Part shown: positions 9,047-16,370 of the stretch, one piece after another
Layout of the letters: each line of letters starts with the position of its first letter
Numbering within the stretch: position 1 is the stretch's first letter
Notes under the pieces: model-generated
Told to the model about the DNA's origin: nothing
The model's input: the letters and a program-made list of their open reading frames with translations, nothing else
The model's database searches: none
Program-made: the position numbers and the translations under genes
Assembly: GCF_014698835.1 (NCBI RefSeq)
Contig: NZ_JACJTU010000017.1
Coordinates: forward strand, 62,001-126,000
Length of the DNA stretch: 64,000 bases
Origin: Nostoc paludosum FACHB-159
GTDB taxonomy: Bacteria; Cyanobacteriota; Cyanobacteriia; Cyanobacteriales; Nostocaceae
Direction of reading: 5' to 3'

Positions 9047-10291
9047 ATGGCAAAAGAACGCCCGCCACTAGAGGAGATGACCTTACGGCAACTACGTAAA
9101 GTTGCCAGCGAATATAGCATCTCTCGCTATAGCCGAATGCGTAAATCCCAACTGCTGGCATCAATTCAAGAAGTCCAGCGCAGCAAAATTTCGCTCAGTC
9201 CATCTCGTTCATTGGAGGCACAAGAAACCGTGGAAGCAGCTAAGTTTGAATTAGGTCAGGAAGATCGAACCGGTGGATCTCTTGCTGATGTTGATGAAGG
9301 ACTCCCAGATCTGCCCTCTGGTTATGGTGAAAGCCGGATTGTACTCTTACCCCGCGATCCTCAATGGGCTTACACCTACTGGGATGTTCCCAATGAACAT
9401 AAAGAAGAACTGCGCCGCCAAGGTGGACAACAGCTGGCACTGCGGATTTATGACGTTACCGACATCAATATCGATTTTCAAAGTCCCCACAGCATCCAAG
9501 AATATCCTGCTGACGAACTAGCAAGAGAATGGTATTTACCAATTCCAGTCAGCGATCGCGATTATGTCATTGATATCGGCTATCGTGCTGCTGATGGTCG
9601 TTGGTTGGTACTCGCTCGTTCTGCGAGAGTACATATTCCTCCCGTATATCCTTCTGACTGGATTGAAGATGTCTTCATCACCGTCAGCTTTGAAGAAGAT
9701 TTACGCGGCAAAACTCAGTACGAACTCGTTCCACCCGCCAAGAAAGTGGCAACAGCTGGTGCAAATGGCGGTGGCAACCCCATTTACGACCAAATCTTTG
9801 GCATGGCGGAATCTGCCGAAGCACAACGCGTTGCTGGTTCTCTGTTTGGCTCTATGCAACAAGCTGGTTCAGTACGCCCCGAACAAGCCATCAGTTCCTA
9901 CATTTTCCCCTCTGGTGTAGGTATGTGGGCAGTTCCCACCACTTCCGGTTTAACCATGTCCGGTGTGGGAATGTCGGGTGTTGGCTTCTCAGCTTCCGCC
10001 GTACCAGTGCGTCCGCGCAAGTTCTGGCTAATAGCCGATGCTGAATTGATTGTTTACGGTGCAACTGAACCCGATGCTACCGTAACCATTGGCGGCCGTC
10101 CAATTAAACTCAATCCAGATGGTACATTCCGCTTCCAGATGTCCTTCCAAGACGGTTTAATTGACTATCCAATTTTGGCTGTGGCTGCTGATGGCGAGCA
10201 AACTCGCTCAATTCACATGAATTTCAATCGTGAAACACCATCCCGGAACACTAACACCAAAGAAGAAGCCGTTTTAGAGTGGCTCCCTTAA
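9047..10291 (+). CDS. DUF4912 protein with Rho N-terminal/SAP-like motif
   Basis: A 414-residue protein. Residues 10-45 (MTLRQLRKVASEYSISRYSR then MRKSQLLASI) form a helix-extended-helix motif like the Rho termination factor N-terminal or SAP fold, which usually binds nucleic acid. A DUF4912 domain follows at about 95-215, recognisable from LLPRDPQWAYTYWDVP and the VDIGYR/GRWLVLARS strands. A second beta-rich block at the C-terminus repeats an Ig-like pattern (FWLIADAELIVYGATEPDAT). The middle is rich in Gly, Met and Val and is probably flexible. The family is widespread in cyanobacteria with unknown function. A good GGAGG sequence precedes the start, and a strong terminator follows the stop. 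Confidence 0.85.
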   Translation: MAKERPPLEEMTLRQLRKVASEYSISRYSRMRKSQLLASIQEVQRSKISLSPSRSLEAQETVEAAKFELGQEDRTGGSLADVDEGLPDLPSGYGESRIVLLPRDPQWAYTYWDVPNEHKEELRRQGGQQLALRIYDVTDINIDFQSPHSIQEYPADELAREWYLPIPVSDRDYVIDIGYRAADGRWLVLARSARVHIPPVYPSDWIEDVFITVSFEEDLRGKTQYELVPPAKKVATAGANGGGNPIYDQIFGMAESAEAQRVAGSLFGSMQQAGSVRPEQAISSYIFPSGVGMWAVPTTSGLTMSGVGMSGVGFSASAVPVRPRKFWLIADAELIVYGATEPDATVTIGGRPIKLNPDGTFRFQMSFQDGLIDYPILAVAADGEQTRSIHMNFNRETPSRNTNTKEEAVLEWLP

Positions 10292-10335
10292 GCTTTAGTT
10301 TTCTGATTAACTCCAGACTGAAATTTTAAATTATC

Positions 10336-10366
10336 CCCGCTATAGTAATTCTGTAGCGGGTTTTTT
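10336..10366 (+). terminator. Intrinsic terminator of the DUF4912 gene
   Basis: The ten-base arms CCCGCTATAG and CTGTAGCGGG pair almost perfectly around a five-base loop and are followed by six T residues. The U-run ends two bases before the next gene's ATG at 10369, an unusually tight arrangement. Confidence 0.88.
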
Positions 10367-10368
10367 GT

Positions 10369-11301
10369 ATGATTATGTCTAAAAAAAATTTACTTTTGTT
10401 ATTTATGGCGATCGCTGCTTTAACCTTATTACCAGGTTGTCAAAAAATTGCAGCTAATTCAGTTCCAAAAGCCTCTAAAATTTGTCCTGGCAAAAATCCC
10501 AAATTCAGTATTGATTTTTTCAAAACTAATAATCAAGGACAAAAAAATTCCAAAGGTATTAACCACGTAATTATTTTTAATCCTAAATCACCAGAATTAG
10601 ATTTTAAAGTTAATCTTGGTTTATCTCATAAACTCTACGCTAAAGATACCCAAGGAAAATTACGAAAAGAATATGTACCAAAACAATTTCGCGAACTCAT
10701 AGTTGGTGATAACGCTAAATTAAATGGACAGCTACCCATTGCTGCAATTAACGCCGACTATATAGATACCGCCGATAAACCACAAGGTTTAAATATTTCT
10801 CGTGGCGTAGAATATTCCGGAGAATTTAAAAATAAACGTTCTTCCTTTGGGATATCAGGAGGTTCGCCCACACAACGGCAAGCCACTATCCAAGCTGGTA
10901 GAAGAAATAGCAATGTTCTCAATTACAATTTAGTCGGAGGTAATGGCAGATTTTATCGCCAGGGTAAATTTAAAGATATTTGTCAAGATTTGGGAGAATT
11001 TGCTTGTAAAAGTGCAACAAATCGGTCTATGGCAGCTATTACTAATCAAGGATATGTAATATTATTGGTGAATGATGCGAAAGCTAATTCCGATATTGAA
11101 CTATCTCAAAATAATCAAGAGTTACTACCAGATACCTTTGATAATGTTTTGCAAGGCATTGCTAAGAATAACTGTTTAGGAAAAATTCAAGAAGGAATTT
11201 TATTTGATGGAGGTATGTCTCCAGGGTTGTATTACAACCAAAAAATCTATGTAGAAAATTATGGGCCGATTGGTTCAGTTTTTTTGATTTATAAAAAATA
11301 A
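10369..11301 (+). CDS. Lipoprotein with phosphodiester glycosidase (NAGPA-like) domain
   Basis: A 310-residue protein. The first 24 residues form a lipoprotein signal peptide: basic KK, a hydrophobic core LLLLFMAIAALT and the lipobox LLPGC, which puts the mature protein on a membrane as an acylated exported form. The rest resembles the phosphodiester glycosidase (DUF2233/NAGPA) family, with the LPIAAINADYID core, the ATNRSMAAITNQGYVILLVN segment and the terminal LFDGGMSPGLYYN motif. Family members cleave phosphodiester-linked sugars, but the substrate here is unknown. Base composition is more AT-rich than its upstream neighbour. ATG 10369 and ATG 10375 are both possible starts, and the preceding gene's terminator occupies the place where a ribosome-binding site would be expected. 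Confidence 0.82.
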   Translation: MIMSKKNLLLLFMAIAALTLLPGCQKIAANSVPKASKICPGKNPKFSIDFFKTNNQGQKNSKGINHVIIFNPKSPELDFKVNLGLSHKLYAKDTQGKLRKEYVPKQFRELIVGDNAKLNGQLPIAAINADYIDTADKPQGLNISRGVEYSGEFKNKRSSFGISGGSPTQRQATIQAGRRNSNVLNYNLVGGNGRFYRQGKFKDICQDLGEFACKSATNRSMAAITNQGYVILLVNDAKANSDIELSQNNQELLPDTFDNVLQGIAKNNCLGKIQEGILFDGGMSPGLYYNQKIYVENYGPIGSVFLIYKK

Positions 11302-11314
11302 ATTATTCAATTTT

Positions 11315-11370
11315 GTAGGGTGGGCATCTTGCCCGCCCGCGATCCCAGGCGGGCAAGATGCCCACCCCAC
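11315..11370. repeat. Long GC-rich inverted repeat
   Basis: Two 23-base arms (11315-11337 and 11348-11370), beginning GTAGGGTGGGCATCTTGCCC and pairing with one mismatch, flank a ten-base loop. The arms are far more GC-rich than their surroundings. It may end the upstream transcript, although no U-run is present. It has the look of a dispersed palindromic repeat. Confidence 0.82.
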
Positions 11371-11421
11371 AAGAAATAGTTGGATATTTTTCGATTTTGA
11401 AGTCGCTAACTAATAATAACA

Positions 11422-12210
11422 GTGAAAACTGACACTATCTTTTATAGCCTATTTCAGGCATTTCCTAGCATCTTTTTTGAACTGATTAACCAGTCGCCAG
11501 CAGAAGCAATTGCCTATAAATTTACTTCCTGCGAAGTTAAACAACTTGCCTTTCGCTTAGATGGTTTGTTTTTACCAATTACCAATGATGGAGAAAAACC
11601 TCTTTATATAGTCGAAGTTCAGTTTCAGCCCGATGATGATTTATATTACCGTTTGTTTGCTGAACTATTCCTCTACTTGCGGCAATAAAAACCCCTTCAT
11701 CCTTGGCAAGTTGTAATTATCTATCCAACTCGCAGTATCGAAAGAGAACAGACGTTGCAGTTTAGTGAAATGCTAGCTCTCAATAGAGTTAGACGCATTT
11801 ATTTAGATGAGTTAAGCCAAACAGCAGAAGCCTCAGTTGGGGTTGGTGTTGTTAAGCTTGTTATTGAGGCTGAGGAAACAGCACCAGAGGTAGCAAAACG
11901 CTTAATTGAGCAAGCTAAGCAACAGATAACTGATGAAGTTACCCAGCGCGACCTCATCAATTTAATTGAGACAATTATTGTCTACAAACTACCACAAAAG
12001 AGCCGCGAGGAGATTGAAGCAATGTTAGGTTTAAGTGAGTTAAAGCAGACTAAAGTTTATCAAGAAGCTTTAGAAGAAGGTAAACAGCAAGGTAAGTTAG
12101 AAGCAATACCACGGATGATAAAATTTGGGTTGAGCTTAGAAGCGATAGCTCAATTATTAAATTTACCCTTGGAAGTAGTACAGCAAGCAGCAGAGAGTGT
12201 TAACGAATAA
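11422..12210 (+). pseudogene. Rpn/DUF2887 family nuclease-like gene interrupted by a nonsense codon
   Basis: Two open segments in the same frame, 11422-11688 and 11755-12210, join into one Rpn-family (DUF2887, recombination-promoting nuclease/putative transposase) protein of about 262 residues. The N-terminal part has TDTIFYSLFQAFPSIFFEL and the nuclease-like strands FRLDGLFLP and PLYIVEVQFQPD. Reading continues in frame through LHPWQVVIIYP past a single TAA at 11686-11688. The family commonly has a Tyr codon there, so one T-to-A change could explain it. The start is a GTG at 11422. The C-terminal helices, with EEIEAMLGLSELKQTKVYQE and a Q/E-rich tail, are intact, so the inactivation looks recent. 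Confidence 0.8.
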
Positions 12211-12258
12211 GCTGATGCCTAGATTTGCTAATTTATAGCCTAGCTTTAAAAAACACAT

Positions 12259-12819
12259 ATGACACCTGAAGAAATTACGGCTACCCTAACAGAATTATTT
12301 GGCACAAATGTTAATGCAACTTCTCCTGGTTCTTGGGAAGTAAACACTTATAGTTTTCAACTCTTAGTACTACTGTCTAAAGATAATACTTGGCTGCGAG
12401 TTTTGCTACCAATATTACCATTACAAGAAGCCCAACCTTTTTTAGCAGAGTTTTTGTCAGCTAACTTTGATGAAACCCAGGAAGTGCGGTATGCTTTGCA
12501 TGATGGGCAAATTTGGGCAGTGTTTCACCATAACATTACCACTTTGGTAAAAGTGGATTTTGAAAGAGCGATCGCTCGACTAGTTTCTCTACATGAGATA
12601 GGTATAGATAATGCCTTCAATAGATTAGTTGAAAGCCGCATCCGCCAAGTTATCAAAGCAGCAAAACTACAAGGACAATCTTTGCAAGCTACCATCCAAA
12701 ACTTAGAACGCTTTTATGCAGAAGGAATTATGGGTGAAATCGACCAAACCGCCCAAGCGCAAGAACAAACCCTAGCTGCTTGGCGGCGTCAGTTAGAACG
12801 CTTATGGGATGAGGTCTAA
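12259..12819 (+). CDS. Conserved cyanobacterial protein, YbjN/chaperone-like fold possible
   Basis: A 186-residue protein I do not recognise with confidence. The N-terminal 110 residues alternate strands and helices (SWEVNTYSFQLLVLLSKDNT, WLRVLLPILP, VRYALHDGQIWAVFHHNI), which recalls the YbjN and secretion-chaperone fold. The C-terminal 75 residues are helical and charged and end in WRRQLERLWDEV. There is no signal peptide or membrane segment. It lies 48 bases after the broken Rpn gene in the same direction but carries its own leader. Confidence 0.7.
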   Translation: MTPEEITATLTELFGTNVNATSPGSWEVNTYSFQLLVLLSKDNTWLRVLLPILPLQEAQPFLAEFLSANFDETQEVRYALHDGQIWAVFHHNITTLVKVDFERAIARLVSLHEIGIDNAFNRLVESRIRQVIKAAKLQGQSLQATIQNLERFYAEGIMGEIDQTAQAQEQTLAAWRRQLERLWDEV

Positions 12820-12829
12820 ATTTGAAGAA

Positions 12830-13024
12830 GAATTCAGAATTCAGAATTCAGAATTGATGAAAATTCTACTCATAAAGCGATAGAGTTTTAATAAGAAAGG
12901 ATATTTAATACTAGTTTCGCCCATCAAGAGCATTAGCATAGCAGTACAAGTCCGGTTTTAAAGCAATATTCGCCAAAGAGTCGCACAAAATTCATTCTGA
13001 ATTCTGACTCCTGAGTTCTGAGTT
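12830..13024. repeat. MITE-like element with GAATTC-rich inverted ends, copy 1
   Basis: The left end has three overlapping GAATTCA repeats. The right end has ATTCTGAATTCTGACTCCTG, the inverted form. Between them lies AT-rich DNA including ATAAAGCGATAGAGTTTTAAT, which is similar to internal DNA of the copy at 28442-28592. No coding capacity is visible. Confidence 0.6.
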
Positions 13025-13038
13025 ATTATTAAGAAATT

Positions 13039-13425
13039 ATGGATATCATTGAAATCCTCAAAGAAGACTATCAAAGATTCCCAGCCAATCAAACTTATAG
13101 CATTTATGCTCCAGATGTTTATTTTCAAGACCCATTGAATAAATTTCGGGGAGTTAAACGCTACAAAGGAATGATTAATTTTATTCAAACTTGGTTTTTA
13201 AATCCCAAAATGGATTTACATAATATCCAATGTTTAGGAAACACAATTAAAACAGAGTGGACACTGAGTTGGAATACCCCTATCCCTTGGAAGCCACGTA
13301 TTTCTATCCCTGGTTGGAGTGAATTAACTCTCAATTCTGATGGTTTAATTATCTCTCATATCGATTATTGGAACTGTTCGCGCCTAGACGTAGTGAAACA
13401 GCATTTTTTATCTTCAAAAAATTAG
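13039..13425 (+). CDS. DUF2358 protein
   Basis: A 128-residue protein with the DUF2358 pattern: an N-terminal helix DIIEILKEDYQRFP, then YSIYAPDVYFQDPLNKFRG and a C-terminal DGLIISHIDYWNCSRLDVV. The fold is NTF2/SnoaL-like. Homologues occur in cyanobacteria and plant plastids with no assigned function. It is probably cytoplasmic. It begins 15 bases after the MITE-like element, so its promoter must lie in that element or further upstream. Confidence 0.82.
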   Translation: MDIIEILKEDYQRFPANQTYSIYAPDVYFQDPLNKFRGVKRYKGMINFIQTWFLNPKMDLHNIQCLGNTIKTEWTLSWNTPIPWKPRISIPGWSELTLNSDGLIISHIDYWNCSRLDVVKQHFLSSKN

Positions 13426-13506
13426 ACATCTGGCGAAAATGAATGTAGAGACGTAGCAGTGCTATGTCTCTACAAGGGTTCTGGATAACGTATATTTAAT
13501 TTCAGT
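13424..13506. repeat. Dispersed repeat with GAGACGTAGCA palindrome, copy A
   Basis: A 29-bp near-perfect palindrome at 13445-13473 (GTAGAGACGTAGCA paired with TGCTATGTCTCTAC around one base) is embedded in flanks that also match the copy at 19775-19852: ACATCTGGCGAAAA on the left and GGATAACGT...TTAATTTC on the right. The shared flanks show that a larger unit of about 80 bases was copied. Confidence 0.75.
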
Positions 13507-13668
13507 ACACCATCTAGGTCTGGTAACTAGACCCAAGAGCCTATTCTAGTTGGTGAATTCTGACTTGGAGAATCCACCAATTCTGCTGTAAATATTGAGT
13601 TTAGCGATCGCTCTATTCAACCTACAAATTATGATGAATAATAAATTGATCTTCAAAGTGCGATCGCA

Positions 13669-13950
13669 ATGACTGATAAAGAACTCAAACATCTAATTGA
13701 GAGTAATGCTAAAACAGTCCAAGCTATGTTGGATGAAATCAGTGAAGCCCGACGGGAACGCCAAGAACTCCGAGAAGGAATGATCCAACTTCAGAATGCA
13801 GTGGCACAATTAACCAACATACAAGATAAGATAGCTAATTTACTAATTGCTGTCGATGGCGATCGCCCCACAATTCTCAAAAAACTTTCAGCAATTGAAA
13901 CAAAGCTCGATCTGCTATTACAGCAAAACTCAACAGATGAGTTAGGTTAA
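13669..13950 (+). CDS. Small coiled-coil protein
   Basis: A 93-residue, highly charged, almost entirely helical protein (MTDKELKHLIESNAKTVQAM, then LDEISEARRERQELREG). Heptad spacing of Leu, Ile and Val supports a coiled coil over residues 8-85. Similar small proteins in Nostoc often sit near Uma2 or restriction-like genes, but function is unknown. The next gene downstream, on the opposite strand, encodes a PD-(D/E)XK-like protein. There is no signal peptide. Confidence 0.7.
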   Translation: MTDKELKHLIESNAKTVQAMLDEISEARRERQELREGMIQLQNAVAQLTNIQDKIANLLIAVDGDRPTILKKLSAIETKLDLLLQQNSTDELG

Positions 13951-14066
13951 ATGCAGCAGATATTAGGTTAGTAAACTACACAACCTCAGTTTCACAACCA
14001 AGCATAAAGCTTATTTTTCTTCTGGCTTGTGAATTCTCCTTGAGTGCATCTACTTAGTAAGAAAGC

Positions 14067-14675
14067 TTACTCCAAAATTCCCACCAAAATCTTGACTATC
14101 TCTGCCAAATCATCAGGCAAAGTATAAGATGTTATATCCCGTGTAATGGTACGTAAATTCTGCTCCAAAGTTCCAAACACCCAAACATCTCCCATTGTTA
14201 CAGCACCATACACTATATTTGGAGCATCTTCCAGCATGGATAATGCAATCATTTCTACTGCTAACTGCGTAAATCCTCGTGTCAGGTCATCGCGTTTTGC
14301 TTCAACCACAACTAAGTTGTGTTCCGATTGAATGAAATAATCTAGATTCCCTTGGAGTAAATTATTTACCTTTAAGGGATACTCAATTCGCAACAGTCGC
14401 TTACAAGTAACCGCTACTCGACTTAACACGGGCGCAACCAAAATTTCCCTTTTGGCAGTTTCGCTGCTCAGAGTAACGTAAGGAATAGTATCTTCAAGTT
14501 GTTGTCGAAGTTCATCGAGTCCCTCTAGTTGATTACTCGTGCTAGGAAGTTGTAAACGCTTACGGACAAAAGCATAGTCAAACTCTGCTAAAACTTCATC
14601 TGTATCACTGGAAAACTCAAAATATGAACGAAATGAATAATTCCCATCCGGTTGGAGAATTTTTGCTTTTGACAT
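14067..14675 (-). CDS. PD-(D/E)XK nuclease-fold protein
   Basis: A 202-residue protein. The core VNNLLQGNLDYFIQSE followed by NLVVVEAKRDDL matches the catalytic signature of PD-(D/E)XK enzymes: Asp in the LDY turn, then E-x-K on the next strand, and a following helix GFTQLAVEMIAL. This resembles the N-terminal nuclease lobe of type I restriction HsdR proteins, but there is no helicase or methyltransferase gene nearby. It is best called an orphan restriction-like nuclease-fold protein. The start is a clear ATG at 14675. Confidence 0.75.
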   Translation of the reverse strand: MSKAKILQPDGNYSFRSYFEFSSDTDEVLAEFDYAFVRKRLQLPSTSNQLEGLDELRQQLEDTIPYVTLSSETAKREILVAPVLSRVAVTCKRLLRIEYPLKVNNLLQGNLDYFIQSEHNLVVVEAKRDDLTRGFTQLAVEMIALSMLEDAPNIVYGAVTMGDVWVFGTLEQNLRTITRDITSYTLPDDLAEIVKILVGILE

Positions 14676-14868
14676 TACCGCCTCCTACCGTATTTCTCTA
14701 ATCCACTACTATATAAATAGCAGTCAATATCGCAATATAGCTGGATTATTCCCCGTATTTATTATTGAACTGTTTGCACTTAAACGTGCTAAAGCAGCAT
14801 TTATTTTCTTTAAACAGTCGATAATTGTAAATAAATGTAAAAAATCCTCAGGCAGGAAAGAAGCATCC

Positions 14869-16047
14869 ATGCGTGTAATTTTAATGACTGGTAAAGGCGG
14901 CGTGGGTAAAACCTCCGTTGCTGCTGCAACTGGACTCCGTTGTGCAGAATTAGGCTATCAGACCTTGGTTTTAAGTACAGATCCCGCTCACTCCCTAGCA
15001 GACAGCTTTGACATGGAAATGGGACATGTACCCCGAAAAATTCGCCCAAATTTGTGGGGTGCAGAATTAGATGCACTGCAAGAATTAGAGGGAAACTGGG
15101 GTGCTGTGAAACGTTACATTACCCAAGTTTTACAAGCCAGGGGTTTAGAAGGGGTACAAGCGGAAGAATTGGCAATTTTACCAGGTATGGATGAGATTTT
15201 TGGCTTGGTAAGGATGAAACGCCACTACGATGAAGGCGAGTTTGATGTCTTAATTATTGACTCAGCCCCCACTGGCACAGCACTGCGCTTGCTGAGTTTA
15301 CCAGAAGTCGGCGGTTGGTATATGCGCCGTTTTTACAAACCCTTTCAAAATATCTCGGTAGCACTTAGACCTTTGGTCGAGCCTTTTTTTAAACCAATTG
15401 CTGGTTTTTCGCTACCAGATAAAGAGGTAATGGATGCGCCTTATGAGTTTTACGAACAAATTGAAGCTCTGGAAAAAGTATTAACAGATAATACTCAAAC
15501 CTCAGTGCGCCTTGTGACTAATCCCGAAAAGATGGTGATTAAAGAATCTCTCCGCGCCCATGCTTATTTGAGTTTATATAATGTTGCCACGGATTTAGTT
15601 GTGGCAAATCGCATCATTCCAAGTGAAGTAAAAGACCCATTCTTTCAACGTTGGAAAGAAAATCAGGAGCAGTATCGCCAGGAAATTCATGATAATTTCC
15701 ATCCTTTACCAGTAAAAGAAGTTCCACTTTTTTCTGAGGAAATGTGCGGATTGGCGGCATTAGAACGTTTGAAGGAAACGCTTTATAAAGATGAAGATCC
15801 AACTCAAGTTTATTACAAAGAAACGACTATTCGAGTCGTACAAGAGCAAAATCAATACAGTTTAGAACTTTACTTACCTGGCATTCCTAAAAACCAGGTT
15901 CAACTGAGTAAAACTGGGGACGAATTGAATATTACTATTGGGAATCATCGGCGTAACTTAGTTTTGCCGCAAGCCTTAGCAGCACTACAACCAGCAGGAG
16001 CAAAGATGGAAAATGATTATCTAAAAATTAGCTTTGCACCAATGTAA
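14869..16047 (+). CDS. get3d: Get3d-type ArsA/Get3 ATPase with C-terminal alpha-crystallin domain
   Basis: A 392-residue ATPase. The P-loop is the deviant Walker A GKGGVGKT at residues 8-15, with signature lysine, followed by STDPAHSLADSF (switch I, A-loop) and IIDSAPTGTALRLL (switch II). It lacks the CxxC zinc motif of yeast Get3. Residues about 318-392 (TIRVVQEQNQYSLELYLPG onwards) form an Hsp20/alpha-crystallin-like beta sandwich. This domain order is the defining mark of Get3d, a family found in cyanobacteria and plastids. Get3 proteins shuttle hydrophobic clients; the client of Get3d is not established. The start is supported by an AGGAAAG sequence upstream, and a good terminator follows. 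Confidence 0.9.
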   Translation: MRVILMTGKGGVGKTSVAAATGLRCAELGYQTLVLSTDPAHSLADSFDMEMGHVPRKIRPNLWGAELDALQELEGNWGAVKRYITQVLQARGLEGVQAEELAILPGMDEIFGLVRMKRHYDEGEFDVLIIDSAPTGTALRLLSLPEVGGWYMRRFYKPFQNISVALRPLVEPFFKPIAGFSLPDKEVMDAPYEFYEQIEALEKVLTDNTQTSVRLVTNPEKMVIKESLRAHAYLSLYNVATDLVVANRIIPSEVKDPFFQRWKENQEQYRQEIHDNFHPLPVKEVPLFSEEMCGLAALERLKETLYKDEDPTQVYYKETTIRVVQEQNQYSLELYLPGIPKNQVQLSKTGDELNITIGNHRRNLVLPQALAALQPAGAKMENDYLKISFAPM

Positions 16048-16127
16048 GATTTTAATTTTGTTGAGACGTAAACGTTCAACAAAAACTTTCAACTAAAAAG
16101 CAAACATCTTTTCTAATATCGTAAACA

Positions 16128-16154
16128 GACGCAATTTTACTTGCGTCTTTTTTT
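16128..16154 (+). terminator. Intrinsic terminator after get3d
   Basis: Arms GACGCAA and TTGCGTC surround a six-base loop and are followed by seven T residues. It lies about 80 bases after the ATPase stop codon and is oriented for the plus strand. Confidence 0.85.
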
Positions 16155-16244
16155 AATTTTTTATGAATTTAGTTAGTGATTTGCCGTAGTTTTACTGAAG
16201 ACAAATTGATGAAATTAATTCAAAAATATCATTAGATTTAAGAA

Positions 16245-16342
16245 TAAAGAATTCAGAAGCCCTGTTAGTGGCTGGTGAATCAATAAAGGAGTTTAAGTGT
16301 CCCACTGATTACATGCTGAATTCTGAATTCTGACTTCTGTTT
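16245..16342. repeat. MITE-like element with GAATTC-rich inverted ends, copy 2
   Basis: The left end is AAAGAATTCAGAAG and the right end TGCTGAATTCTGAATTCTGA. Between them is GGTGAATCAATAAAGGAGTT, which loosely matches the internal part of the other copies. It makes up much of the 323-base gap between get3d and the photoreceptor kinase; the rest of the gap holds the terminator and AT-rich DNA. Confidence 0.5.
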
Positions 16343-16370
16343 TAATCATGATGTATTTCCAAATTATTAA

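Noticed and set aside
11686..11688. Programmed readthrough of TAA in the Rpn/DUF2887 gene
   Set aside because: No recoding signal is visible; a simple nonsense change is the shorter explanation.
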